Of a stretch of 64,000 nucleotides of DNA, positions 10,056 through 19,090 are shown in pieces. A program made the position numbers and the translations under genes. Origin of the DNA: an uncultured Gammaproteobacteria bacterium (GTDB lineage Bacteria > Pseudomonadota > Gammaproteobacteria > HK1); NCBI GenBank assembly GCA_947258715.1, contig CAMYJH010000010.1:92321-156320 (forward strand), read 5' to 3'. A model generated the notes under the pieces. The model did not search any database and was not told the DNA's origin. It worked only from the letters and a program-made list of their open reading frames with translations. The stretch's first letter is position 1. Every line of letters begins with the position of its first letter.

Positions 10056-10302
10056 GCGGGTCGATCCTGCTCGGCTCCCAAAGCCATGGTGGATGGGCGC
10101 AAGGTTGCCTAATATGGCCCAACTGCGACAGAATTTCATAAGCCGAGTGGTTAATTTTGACCCACTTCGATGCTGTAACATCTGAAGCCCTCGAATTGTT
10201 GTAAGTTATTTTCCTTATGAAGGCCGGATTTTCACTCAGAAGGACATTCATCGCAAGACGCGACTCTGGCCGCACTGGAGCGAACCATTCCGGGAGTCAG
10301 CA

Positions 10303-11712
10303 ATGAGCGTGATAGCCGACGACCTGCGCGCCGTGAGTGAAGACAGCAACCGTCTGGATGCTTACGCCCGCAACGCCGCGGTGCTGGTGGTCGACGATGA
10401 GCCAGGGATGCGCAATTTTCTGTCCAAGGCGCTCAAACCCCACTGCGCCCTGGTGGAGACTGCCGACAGCGCGGAGACCGCCGAAGCCCTGAGACGGCGA
10501 TACCACTTCGACCTGATGATTCTGGATATTCGCCTTCCGGGGCGATCCGGAGCCGAGTGGCTCAACGAGCTGCGCGCCCAGGACGTGCGCAGTGACGTCA
10601 TCGTAATGACCGCCTACGCGGATCTGGAGACCGCCATCGAGGCGCTGCGCGCCGGAGCCGCGGATTTTCTGCTAAAACCGTTTCGCCTCGAGCAGATCAT
10701 CAGCGCCGTAAACAGCTGTCTCGAGCGCCGTCGAATCGCCCGCGAAAATTTTCTTCTCAGACGCCAGGTGCCCAAGACCGCGCTGGGCGGCATCGTTGGT
10801 GGCACCCATGCCATACGCGAGGTGGTCGACGTCATTCAGCGGGTCGCGCCGACCAATGCCACGGTGCTTATTGAGGGTGAAACCGGTACCGGTAAGGAAC
10901 TGGTGGCCCGGGCCATTCACGATCTCAGCGGTCGCCAGGGACCCTTTGTGCCAGTGAACTGTGGATCCATCTCCCGGGACCTGCTGGAAAGTGAGCTCTT
11001 TGGACATGTGCGTGGGGCGTTCACCAGCGCCCACAGCAACCGTGAGGGGCTTTTCAGCTTTGCCCATGGCGGTACGCTTTTTCTCGACGAAATCTCCGAG
11101 ATGTCCTTGGGAATGCAAGCGAAGCTCCTGCGCGCCTTGGAGACCAAGAGCGTTCGCCCTGTGGGCGCCGACCGCGAGTTGCCGATTAACGTGCGCGTAA
11201 TTGCCGCCACCAACCGTCAGCTTTCGGTGGAAATGGGTGCCAGCCGTTTTCGCGAGGATCTGTTCTTCCGCCTCAACGTGCTGGCGATTACCGTGCCGCC
11301 GCTGCGGGAACGCACAGAGGATATCGCCGAGCTGGTCCGGCATTTTTCTCTGCAGCTTTCCGATGAGCTCCGCGTGCCACCGGTTCCCTTGGCCCACGAG
11401 GACATCATGAAGCTAAGGGACTACGACTGGCCGGGCAACGTGCGCGAGCTTCGTAACGTCATCGAGCGGTCTCTGTTGCTCGGTAAGCTGCCCGGGGACT
11501 TGTTCACCGCGGGTGGCGAAACGAACGAAGGTGGAGCATCTTCTTCCGGCGTGACTTTGCCCCTGGACTGGAGCATGGCCAAAGTGGAGATGCACCACAT
11601 GCTGCGGGTGCTGGAGAGTATGAACGGCAATAAGTCCAAGGCGGCGAAGAGTCTCGGTGTTTCCCGAAAGACGCTGGAACGAAAGCTCAAACGGTGGAAA
11701 CAGGAGAGCTAA
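10303..11712 (+). CDS. Sigma-54-dependent response regulator, NtrC family
   Basis: Domains in order: receiver (residues about 25-140, phospho-acceptor D75 in DLMILDIRLPG, acidic pair VVDDE, lysine in LLKPF), AAA+ sigma-54 activation domain (Walker A GETGTGKE about residue 198, Walker B GGTLFLDEI), and a C-terminal Fis-type helix-turn-helix (NKSKAAKSLGVSRKTLERKLKRW). The sigma-54 contact loop reads GAFTSA instead of the usual GAFTGA. The upstream position of a kinase that overlaps or abuts it marks a two-component pair. The targets are not shown; two sigma-54-like promoters at 22152 and 25320 near formate dehydrogenase genes are candidates. Confidence 0.93.
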   Translation: MSVIADDLRAVSEDSNRLDAYARNAAVLVVDDEPGMRNFLSKALKPHCALVETADSAETAEALRRRYHFDLMILDIRLPGRSGAEWLNELRAQDVRSDVIVMTAYADLETAIEALRAGAADFLLKPFRLEQIISAVNSCLERRRIARENFLLRRQVPKTALGGIVGGTHAIREVVDVIQRVAPTNATVLIEGETGTGKELVARAIHDLSGRQGPFVPVNCGSISRDLLESELFGHVRGAFTSAHSNREGLFSFAHGGTLFLDEISEMSLGMQAKLLRALETKSVRPVGADRELPINVRVIAATNRQLSVEMGASRFREDLFFRLNVLAITVPPLRERTEDIAELVRHFSLQLSDELRVPPVPLAHEDIMKLRDYDWPGNVRELRNVIERSLLLGKLPGDLFTAGGETNEGGASSSGVTLPLDWSMAKVEMHHMLRVLESMNGNKSKAAKSLGVSRKTLERKLKRWKQES

Positions 11713-11734
11713 AGCCAGCGTAGCCGCGACGCAG

Positions 11735-13834
11735 ATGCGACAGCTCAGAGCACGTATATCTCGAAGCCTGCGGCACAAGCTGCTTGTACTCGTGCTGCTG
11801 CCGATTCTGCTCATTGCTCCGGCGACGGTCGGCTTCGCAATCTTCTGGAGCGGAATATTCAGTCACGATCAGCTTCTTAACCGCATCAATGCCGATCTGG
11901 TGGTCGGACACGATCACTTCTCGCGCTTGCAGCGGGATTACCTGCGCCAGCTGCAGCAGCTGGCGAGTTCCTATGAGTTTCTGACCGCTTACGCAATCGG
12001 TGACGGCGAGCGGATCAAAGATCAGCTTTCAGCCATACGCGATACTACCGGCTTCAGTTTTCTCTTCGTTACCGACCTGCACGGGCGCTGGATCTACGGC
12101 CCGGATTCAGTTCGGCCCGGCGCCAGTAAGCGCTCTCCACTGCAGCAGGAAGTGACCAACTTCGGGAGCGCCAGCGTCGGCATCGAGATATACGCTCCCA
12201 TGGACCTTACTACTGTGAGCACCGAGCTGGCTCAGGATTTGGTGATCCCCTTGGTGGACACGCCACGCGCGGGTCCGACGAGCCGCGAAGTCGAAGACCG
12301 CGCCTTCGTCGTGCGCGCAATTGCTCCCATCCGTGACTTCAATGGCACCATCGTCGGAATGATCGATGGTGGCGTCGTGCTGAACAAGAATTTCGATCTG
12401 GTGGACGAGATCCGCGACCTCGTTTTCGCTGCGGAGAGCCTTCCCAGCGGCAGTATTGGAACGGTGGCGCTGTTCTTGGACGACGTGAGCGTGAGCACCA
12501 ACGTGCCTCTGGATGACGGCAGCCGCGCGCTGGGCACGCGGGTATCTTCCAAGGTACGAGACGCGGTGCTGGTGGACGGGCGCACCTGGGTGGATCGTTC
12601 ATTCGTAGTCAATGACTGGTATATATCCGCGTATCGGCCGCTGATCGACGTGTTTGGTCGGCGCGTGGGCATGCTGTATACGGGCTTTCTCGAGGCGCCG
12701 TTTCGGAACGCATATCTGCGCACGCTGGGCATATCGCTTCTGTTGGTGTTCATCGGCATTCTGTTTGCCGCTGTGCTCGCCATGCGCTGGGCAAAATCCA
12801 TCTTCAAACCCATCGAATCAATCGTCTCGGTAGTACACGCGCTGCAGGCGGGAGACGAGGACAAGCGTATCGGCGAGGTCGCCTCCCGCGACGAGATCGG
12901 CGAGCTGGCGAGAGAGTTCGACCGAACGCTGGATCTGCTCAAGCTGAGAAACGAGGAAGTGCGGACTGCAGCCGAACGTCTGGAGACTAAGGTCGAGGAA
13001 CGCACCCGGGAGCTGAAAGTCAAAAATATGCGGCTCGAAGAGACTATCGAGCTTCTGCAGCAGACCCGCCAGCAGCTCGTCGCCGCGGAAAAGCTCGCGG
13101 CGCTCGGTGAACTCACCGCCGGCGTTGCTCATGAGATCAACAACCCCCTCGCCGTGATTCAGGGTAATCTGGAGCTCCTGCGCCAGGAATTGGGCCACGA
13201 TATCGGCGACTTCGAGGTGGAGTTCGACCTCATATTGACCCAGATCCACCGGATCCAGACCATCGTAGACAAGCTTCTCAGTTACTCTCGCCCGTCCAGG
13301 CGCCACGGCGGCGTTCCCATCGTGGATCTGAGGCGCGTTGTGGATGACACGCTGCTGCTAGTGGAGCACGAACTCAATAGCAAGCACCTTAGCGCGACGA
13401 CCAATTTTCAGCAGACGCTAAAGGCACGTATCGATGCTCGCGAGCTTCAGCAGGTGCTGGTCAACCTGCTGGTCAACGCTGCACAGGCTTCATTCGAAGG
13501 TGGCAGGATCGAAATAGAAGTCAGGAATTGGGAAGATCGCGGTGTCGTCATCAGCGTGCGCGACTACGGCACCGGCATAGCGCCGGAGCATTTACCGCGC
13601 GTGTTCGATCCGTTTTTCACTACCAAGAGAGCCGGTGGAACGGGACTCGGACTTTCCGTGAGCATTGGGCTCATTCAAGGCTACGGCGGTGATATCAGAG
13701 CGCGCTCGGATCGGCGAGACGGCGCGGTCTTCGAAGTTTATCTACTCACGAAACCGGTGCTCAGCAAGCCGTCGGGTGTAGACTTGGAAGGCGCCGGAAT
13801 CGTGCCCGCTAGCAGCGTTGCTTCACAAAGGTAA
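11735..13834 (+). CDS. Sensor histidine kinase with periplasmic sensory domain
   Basis: From ATG 11735 the protein has 699 residues: a first membrane helix (LLVLVLLPILLIAPATVGFAIF), an extracytoplasmic sensory region of about 300 residues that looks cache-like (FSFLFVTDLHGRWIYGP), a second helix (TLGISLLLVFIGILFAAVLAM), a HAMP domain, a coiled linker, a dimerisation domain with phospho-acceptor histidine in GVAHEINNPLAVIQGN, and a HATPase domain (N box, DPFFTTKRAGGTGLGLSV). It follows the regulator stop by 22 bp; an in-frame ATG at 11657 would overlap the regulator by 56 bp. The signal is unknown. Confidence 0.92.
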   Translation: MRQLRARISRSLRHKLLVLVLLPILLIAPATVGFAIFWSGIFSHDQLLNRINADLVVGHDHFSRLQRDYLRQLQQLASSYEFLTAYAIGDGERIKDQLSAIRDTTGFSFLFVTDLHGRWIYGPDSVRPGASKRSPLQQEVTNFGSASVGIEIYAPMDLTTVSTELAQDLVIPLVDTPRAGPTSREVEDRAFVVRAIAPIRDFNGTIVGMIDGGVVLNKNFDLVDEIRDLVFAAESLPSGSIGTVALFLDDVSVSTNVPLDDGSRALGTRVSSKVRDAVLVDGRTWVDRSFVVNDWYISAYRPLIDVFGRRVGMLYTGFLEAPFRNAYLRTLGISLLLVFIGILFAAVLAMRWAKSIFKPIESIVSVVHALQAGDEDKRIGEVASRDEIGELAREFDRTLDLLKLRNEEVRTAAERLETKVEERTRELKVKNMRLEETIELLQQTRQQLVAAEKLAALGELTAGVAHEINNPLAVIQGNLELLRQELGHDIGDFEVEFDLILTQIHRIQTIVDKLLSYSRPSRRHGGVPIVDLRRVVDDTLLLVEHELNSKHLSATTNFQQTLKARIDARELQQVLVNLLVNAAQASFEGGRIEIEVRNWEDRGVVISVRDYGTGIAPEHLPRVFDPFFTTKRAGGTGLGLSVSIGLIQGYGGDIRARSDRRDGAVFEVYLLTKPVLSKPSGVDLEGAGIVPASSVASQR

Positions 13835-13839
13835 ATAAA

Positions 13840-14046
13840 ATGAACGAAGACACTTTCAACATTCAGATTCGGAAGTTTCTCAAAAAGGTCGGAATAACAT
13901 CTCAGCGCGAGATCGAAAAGGCGGTGCGCGAAGCGGTCGAAGAAGGAAAGCTCAAGGGCAACGAAAAGCTAGAGGCCGTGGTAGTGCTCAAGGTGCCCAA
14001 GGCAGGTATCGAGATGGAAATCGACGACACTATCGCTCTGGAGTGA
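13840..14046 (+). CDS. Small conserved protein, DUF6494-like
   Basis: A 68-residue acidic/basic protein starting 5 bp after the kinase stop, with AAGG 7-10 bases before the ATG. The sequence NEDTFNIQIRKFLKKVGITS followed by REIEKAVREAVEEGKLKGNEKL matches my memory of DUF6494 proteins, whose function is unknown. The charged helical N-terminal two thirds and a short beta-like C-terminus (AVVVLKVPKAGIEMEID) are visible. Position suggests co-transcription with the two-component system. Family assignment is from memory of the sequence pattern. Confidence 0.8.
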   Translation: MNEDTFNIQIRKFLKKVGITSQREIEKAVREAVEEGKLKGNEKLEAVVVLKVPKAGIEMEIDDTIALE

Positions 14047-14242
14047 AACTTTAAAAGGAGCTGCCGAAGAAGCTCTCGAGTGTAAAAAGCCTTGGGCGCG
14101 GTCTGCCAGCGTCATCGCGATCCTTTCTTTACCTTATTGCGACGCTAGGCACCGGTGTGGGGTATTGGTTCAGCCGGGCGTGCGTTCGCGGTGAGGTCTT
14201 CGCCTGTACATGGCAGCTCGGAATTCGGGTCGTGTCCGGACT

Positions 14243-14815
14243 CTATACTTTAGTCCGTCGAAGTAACTCCTCGTCCGTAAGGTCCAGATCGATTGCGTAT
14301 CCAACCGGCCGCGCCAGATACCACCGGGTATCGGCGAACACCTCTACCCAATCGCCCTCTAAGTTTTTTATCTAAGGAAGGTCTGAATTATCAGACCTTC
14401 CTTAGCTAAGCAGGGATGCGCCGCCGAATCCGATGACTGTAAGTCATTGGATTCGTGAGGCAAGTGGAAACCGCGTTTTCACTTGCAGAGTTTCCCTAAA
14501 TCGGCCAGTTGGTGCAGTGGGAGACGACTTCAATGCTGACATCGTGGTGGGGTTTCAAGACTTCGAAAATTCCCTGAGTGCTTCCAGGGTGGCGACGTGC
14601 AACGCAATCTGATTCGGTACTATGGGTCTACCATCTCCGCCGAGGATGGGCACGATCGGGTGACGCTCGTCGGGGCTGCAGTTTAACAAAGCCATCAGAT
14701 TCTTTTCTCCGCTCCGCTCCGCTCGGCGGCCACGAATCCGAGCACCTGGGTATAGAAACGTTCCATGCACTCGACGTTTTTTGCGCACAGCGTGAGGACA
14801 CTTAGCTAGAGCTTT
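14243..14815 (-). pseudogene. VOC-family (glyoxalase-like) gene broken by a dispersed element
   Basis: Reading the minus strand from about 14810 gives, in changing frames, VLTLCAKNVECMERFYTQVLGF, then LMALLNCSPDERHPIVP through NQIALHVATLEALREF, then VLKPHHDVSIEVVSHCTNWPI (ending at 14499). The frame resumes at about 14368 with KNLEGDWVEVFADTRWYL through DLTDEELLRRTKV and a TAG at 14243-14245. The pieces are the ordered N- to C-terminal parts of one VOC protein; the family normally joins NWxI to xxPEGNxVEVF within a few residues. The 130 bp between them hold the three-hairpin element. At least two further frameshifts exist. Confidence 0.8.
14373..14494. repeat. Three-hairpin dispersed element, copy 2 (inside VOC pseudogene)
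   Basis: The core 14373-14486 equals 3319-3432 except for one base (A here, G in copy 1) in hairpin 2. Here the hairpin-2 stem is GAATCCGATGACT / AGTCATTGGATTC around loop GTA, so the changed base makes an A-T pair, while copy 1 makes a G-T (G-U in RNA) wobble at the same position. Similarity continues as AGAGTTTC to 14494. Removing about 124 bp here would restore continuity of the surrounding VOC reading frame, which matches the 122-bp element length. Confidence 0.86.
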
Positions 14816-14890
14816 GGTGTCAGGGCCATGTTCTCAACATCCGCTGAGAAGCTTGAATCTGAACGCGCTTTTCTACCATAAGTCTGTCGG

Positions 14891-16018
14891 TTACAGCCGT
14901 TCTATGGATTCTGGTTCATCAGGCACCGGCATGAGGTGAATAGCCTGGGCGAGCAGTGATACCGATGCGTGTTCCCCGGCGCCCAGCCGATTCCTATCCG
15001 CCACGTGCGCCGGTACCTGGAAGGTGATTGCCAAATCGTCGCGCCCCTCGACCTCGAGTACGCTGACGGTGATGTCGCCGAGAAGCACGTGCTCGCTTAT
15101 CACGCCGGAAACGGGATTTTCCTTGGTCCCGCGGGAAGGACGGTCGCGGCGGTGGAGCAGGACTTTTGACTGCGGCACCAGCCAGGCGACGGCGTCGCCG
15201 GTACGGAATCGAGGCGCCGAAGCGGCTTCGATGCGGTGGCCGCTCCAGTCGATAATGGTGTGTCCGGAATCGGAATCCTGTTTCACCACTGTACCGGTGA
15301 AGACATTGCGTTGACCCACAAGCCGCGCCGCCTCGACGGTCGCCGGACGCTGCATGACGTCGAGGGGGCGTCCATGCTGGAGCGTGCGCCCGCGGTGAAG
15401 CAGGCACAGCGAATCCGCCAGCATCAATGCTTCAGTCAGATCGTGGGTGACCAGCACCACCGGCATGGAAAGCCGGCGGCGCATGATGGCGAGCTCGCGA
15501 TAAAGACGCTCGCGGGTTCGGCGGTCCACCGCCGAGAAGGGCTCATCGAGCAGCAGCACTCTTGGCTCGCGCGCTAGCGCCCTTGCCACCGCAACCCGCT
15601 GCTGCTGGCCGCCGGAAAGCTCCGATGGGCGTCTGTCCCCGAGTCCCCCCAGGTTGACGAGGCGCAAAAGCTCCTCTGCCCGTTGACGTCGCTTAAGCGA
15701 CGGCAGGTTTTCTAAAGCAGCGCTGATGTTGCCGATGGCGCTCATATGGGGGAACAGGGCGTAGCTTTGAAACACGATGCCGGCCGCCCGTCGATGCGGT
15801 GCTACCGCGATGCCCTTAGCGCTGTCTAGCCAGATTTCATCGTCGACGCTGACGCGACCCGCACGCGGTCGATACAGGCCGGCGATGATTCTCAGGATAG
15901 TGGACTTACCGCCGCCCGAAGGGCCCACCAGCGCCAGCACTTCGCCGGGCGCGCAGGCAAATCTTGCATCCAGCGGTATCGGCGCATCTTGGCGAAGGTC
16001 TACGTTGAGCCCGGTCAC
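14891..16018 (-). CDS. modC: Molybdate ABC transporter ATP-binding protein
   Basis: An ABC ATPase with Walker A (LVGPSGGGKSTILRIIAG), signature [14 protein letters not shown] and Walker B VLLLDEPFSAVD, followed by a C-terminal extension with TOBE/Mop-like features (VISEHVLLGDITVSVLEVEG) as in ModC. It powers molybdate import with ModAB. The preferred start is the GTG at 16018, one base after the modB stop codon, giving 375 residues that begin VTGLNVDLRQDAP; an ATG at 16069 in frame would overlap modB by 50 bp. The operon order is modA-modB-modC. Confidence 0.92.
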   Translation of the reverse strand: MTGLNVDLRQDAPIPLDARFACAPGEVLALVGPSGGGKSTILRIIAGLYRPRAGRVSVDDEIWLDSAKGIAVAPHRRAAGIVFQSYALFPHMSAIGNISAALENLPSLKRRQRAEELLRLVNLGGLGDRRPSELSGGQQQRVAVARALAREPRVLLLDEPFSAVDRRTRERLYRELAIMRRRLSMPVVLVTHDLTEALMLADSLCLLHRGRTLQHGRPLDVMQRPATVEAARLVGQRNVFTGTVVKQDSDSGHTIIDWSGHRIEAASAPRFRTGDAVAWLVPQSKVLLHRRDRPSRGTKENPVSGVISEHVLLGDITVSVLEVEGRDDLAITFQVPAHVADRNRLGAGEHASVSLLAQAIHLMPVPDEPESIERL

Positions 16019-16019
16019 G

Positions 16020-16688
16020 TCAGCTCGACTTTCGGCCGATTCGCCGCGACAAGGCAAAGGTGACCGCAATGGTCACCACCGACAAGAAAAGCAGCAGAGC
16101 GGACATTTTCCCCGCCGAGGCGGCATCGAAGGCTTGCACGCGGTCATAGATGGAGATGGCGATGGTCTCGGTCTCGCCGGGGATGTTGCCGCCGACCATC
16201 AGCACCACACCGAACTCGCCGAGGGTGTGGGCGAAGGTGAGCACCGACGCGGTCAAAATCCCGGGCCAGGCGAGCGGCAGCTCCACTCGCCGCAGGACCC
16301 GCCACGGGCTCATGCCGCAGCACGCGGCGGCATCGCGGAGCTCGCGGGGAATGGCCTCGAATCCCCGCTGCATCGGCAGGACTGCAAACGGCAAATTGAA
16401 TAACAGCGAAGCGAGCAGCAGCCCCTCAAAGCTGAAAACCAAGGGTTGTCCATACAGGGCCTGCCAGGTTCTGCCGATGGGCGAGGCCGCACCGAACAGC
16501 ACCAGCAGATAATAACCGACCACCGTCGGCGGCAGCACCAGCGGCAGCGCGACCAGCGCTTCGGCCAGGCCCTTTCCCAGGAAATCGCGGTAGGCCAGCG
16601 CCCGTCCGGCGATAACCCCCAGCGGCAGCAGAAACAGGACCGTCAGCGCGCCCAGCTGTAGCGAAAGGAATAGTGCGGTCCAGTCCAT
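16020..16688 (-). CDS. modB: Molybdate ABC transporter permease
   Basis: A 222-residue integral membrane protein starting MDWTALFLSLQLGALTV with five or six hydrophobic helices. The sequence LPPTVVGYYLLVLFG and the coupling loop HTLGEFGVVLMVGGNIPGETETIAISIYD are diagnostic of ModB. It starts 14 bp after modA. The frame stays open upstream through modA in another phase, but this ATG agrees with ModB length. The predicted product ends IGRKSS. Confidence 0.94.
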   Translation of the reverse strand: MDWTALFLSLQLGALTVLFLLPLGVIAGRALAYRDFLGKGLAEALVALPLVLPPTVVGYYLLVLFGAASPIGRTWQALYGQPLVFSFEGLLLASLLFNLPFAVLPMQRGFEAIPRELRDAAACCGMSPWRVLRRVELPLAWPGILTASVLTFAHTLGEFGVVLMVGGNIPGETETIAISIYDRVQAFDAASAGKMSALLLFLSVVTIAVTFALSRRIGRKSS

Positions 16689-16702
16689 AAAAAGCGTGCC
16701 GG

Positions 16703-17524
16703 TCAGTCGAGTTCGCCCGGGAGGGAGTAACCGTATTTCGCAAAAACGGCGCGCGCCGGCGGCCGCGCGAGATAGTCGAAGAACTGCCTCGCCACGGGGC
16801 TGGCGCCTTTGAGCAACACCATGCGCTGGCGGAGCGGCCGGTGCCCGGTTTGCGCAATAAGGGCGAAGGATCCGAGCGCGGAGACTTTTGCAGACCGGGC
16901 CAGCGATTCGGCGATAACGCCTCCTTGGGCGTTTTGAGAAGCTGCGAACTGTGCCGCCTGTGCGACGTTCTCGCCGTACACCAGGTGACCGCGGATGGAG
17001 TCCCATAGGCCGGCACTGCGGAGCGCCTCCTGGGCGCGCTCGCCGTAGGGCGCGTGTTCGGGATTGGCGATGGCGAACTTTTTGAGCCGGCCGTCGCTGA
17101 GCGCCGCGCGCAAATCTTCGAAAGTTCCGTCGGGTTTCAGCGGCGATCCGTGCGGCACAAAGAGGACAATGCGGCCGATTGAATAAAGCACGCCATTGTC
17201 CTCGGTGAATCCGTCGTGGGCGAGCTCCAGCACGAAGCCTTCATCGGCGGAGAGGAAAATCTGATATGGCGCGCCCTGTCGAATCTGACGCGCGAGGTTC
17301 CCCGAGGAACCGAGCGAAATCCTCACCTTGCGGCCAGTTTCAGCCCGAAAAGCGTCGGCGATCTCCTCAACGGCGAACTGCGCGCTGGCGGCCGCGGCGA
17401 CGACCGGCGCGTTCTCAGATTCTGCCGCGGTGGGAACTATCGCAAGGCCAAAGGCGAGGCAGGCGAGCAGCGCGACGGCAAACAACCACTCAGTGAGAAA
17501 CGTAGCTTGGGCTCTGTGCGGCAT
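16703..17524 (-). CDS. modA: Molybdate-binding periplasmic protein
   Basis: The preprotein has a signal peptide (LFAVALLACLAFGLAIVPTAAE) and then VVAAAASAQFAVEEIADAFRAETGRKV and SLGSSGNLARQIRQGAPYQIFLSADEG, the oxyanion-binding signature of ModA. VYGENVAQAAQFAASQNAQGGVIAESLA also matches. The ATG at 17524 gives 273 residues; a TTG four codons earlier is possible. It delivers molybdate to ModBC. Its adjacency to a separate Tup system implies two importers with different preference or regulation. Confidence 0.94.
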   Translation of the reverse strand: MPHRAQATFLTEWLFAVALLACLAFGLAIVPTAAESENAPVVAAAASAQFAVEEIADAFRAETGRKVRISLGSSGNLARQIRQGAPYQIFLSADEGFVLELAHDGFTEDNGVLYSIGRIVLFVPHGSPLKPDGTFEDLRAALSDGRLKKFAIANPEHAPYGERAQEALRSAGLWDSIRGHLVYGENVAQAAQFAASQNAQGGVIAESLARSAKVSALGSFALIAQTGHRPLRQRMVLLKGASPVARQFFDYLARPPARAVFAKYGYSLPGELD

Positions 17525-17628
17525 GACGTATTCCAAAAGGTGGAGAAAAACGATTTCGTGGAGCGAACCCGAGGGTCCACAGCCGGGGGTACGTCTCCTT
17601 GCGCCTGCGGGTTGCCGGAAATTTCGCT

Positions 17629-18123
17629 TCAGCGCACCAGCCGCGAAACGAAGTCCGCGCCGAGGCCGGCGCTGTCGTAGTGTGCCCTAGTGGCTTCCAG
17701 GCGTGTAAATACGTCCTCGTAGCCGACGGTCTCGCCCGCTTCGTCCACCTTAATGAAGGGGCCGAAATTATGGAAAAGCACCAGCATGTGTCCCGGATTC
17801 GGCCTCACCACCAGGGTGTGGGTCTCACCGGGGGGCTCGAACACGAAAGTGCCGGCCTTGGCCGTCCATTCATGCTCCAGATAACCCCAGGCACCCTCCA
17901 GGGTAAAGGCGGTCACGGCCGCTGGGTGTCGATGGCGGCTGATGACGCCTTCGCCTTTCGCCCGGGTGAGATTGATCCAACTTCCCTGGGAGACGTTAAA
18001 CAAAAGCGGCAGACTCCAGACGTTGTCGCCGCGCGGGACCCAAGCCCGCTCGTCCTCGATGTCGGCGTCAAGGACAATCTCTTCGAGCGCCTCTGCAGGA
18101 AGCACGTGTGGTACGGGTTTCAT
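17629..18123 (-). CDS. Cupin, 2,4'-dihydroxyacetophenone dioxygenase-like
   Basis: A 164-residue cupin protein with the metal-site pattern SRHRHPAAVTAFTLEGAWGYLEHEW and a second half PPGETHTLVV. The overall look (DERAWVPRGDNVWSLPLLFNVSQG) resembles the family annotated as 2,4'-dihydroxyacetophenone dioxygenase / ChrR-like cupins, which cleave or bind small aromatic ketones with a metal. The frame is open further upstream because it fuses into the remains of the neighbouring reductase pseudogene, but MKPVPHVLPAEALEE at 18123 is the natural N-terminus. The substrate is not provable. Confidence 0.78.
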   Translation of the reverse strand: MKPVPHVLPAEALEEIVLDADIEDERAWVPRGDNVWSLPLLFNVSQGSWINLTRAKGEGVISRHRHPAAVTAFTLEGAWGYLEHEWTAKAGTFVFEPPGETHTLVVRPNPGHMLVLFHNFGPFIKVDEAGETVGYEDVFTRLEATRAHYDSAGLGADFVSRLVR

Positions 18124-18185
18124 CGGGGATTCTGGTCGCTCCGGATCAATAACTATTTCAGAAGAACACAACACATGGGCCAGTG

Positions 18186-19073
18186 CTATCGGTCGAGGCC
18201 TTGGTCGGCGGCCGATAGCAGAGCGGTCATCGCGTCGTTCAGCGGCGTGGGAATTCCATACCGGCATCCGATGCGCTCCACTACCGGCGTTTCTTGTCTC
18301 CAGCTCCATGAGACGGCCCCCCCGTCGGTCCACGGCGATGCAGGTCCAGTGATCGCACCGCTCATTGGCGTGGCGGGCAATGATCGCGTCGGGCAGATCG
18401 TCACATAAATATGCGCCTTCTGCGCGTCCGACAACCATGATCTCCTGCATGAGTGCGACGACGAAGGGGCGCGTGCACGCTTTCCCGATGACGCCATTCT
18501 CCCCCGGCGCCAGCGCGCAGACCGCGCCGCCCGCGGCATTATGCAGCAGCTTCGACCAGGCGATGCTCAAAAACTCGTCACTGAGATCCGCCGTTAGCGT
18601 TTTTGATTTCGACAACAGCCCCCATACTCGCGGCCAGTTTCATTATCGGGCATTGTGGCTGTGCCGGCGCGCCCCTGGTGGATCTTCCCGGGCGCCGTGG
18701 CGATGGCAGGGAGAATGATGACCGCGGGAACGATGGGATTCTCACCGATCAGCGGTCGCAACCTTGGAACGGGGTCGACGCTGTTTTGAAGAACCGCCAC
18801 ACGCACAGTTGATCCAAGGAGACCTTCAAACCATAACGCCGCGCCGGCGGTTTGATGCGCCTGGGTGCAAACCATCAGCCAGTTGACCCGGATAGCCTTC
18901 GCCGGATCCGAAAGCACCGGATGGTCGTAGGCGGTGAGCTTGCCGTCGAGCTCACGTTCGAGCTTTTCGAAAGGCGTGCGCACGCACAGCGTCACGCTCT
19001 CCCCGGCATCACCCAAGCCCGCCGCGACGGATCCGCCGATGGCCCCGGCTCCGATCATCGCAGTCGATTTCAT
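18186..19073 (-). pseudogene. 2-Dehydropantoate 2-reductase-like gene, small deletion and frameshift
   Basis: The N-terminal half (MKSTAMIGAGAIGGSVAAGL, Rossmann motif) runs to TATMPDNETGREYGG. The C-terminal half (LTADLSDEFLSIAWSKLLHNAAGG) resumes in another frame near 18600, with apparently several residues missing between, so a small deletion is likely. A second one-base shift near 18275 separates MELETRNA from VVERIGCRYGIPTPLNDAMTALLSAADQGLDR at the true C-terminus. The family makes pantoate or acts on related 2-oxoacids. An intact paralogue is at 60414, so this copy may be expendable. Confidence 0.82.
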
Positions 19074-19090
19074 CCGGAGTTTCCCGGTTT

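Noticed and set aside
10275-10295. Sigma-54-like site before the response regulator (TGGCCGC...GAGC)
   Set aside because: The GG-N10-GC spacing fits, but the -12 element reads GAGC rather than TTGC, so the match is too weak.
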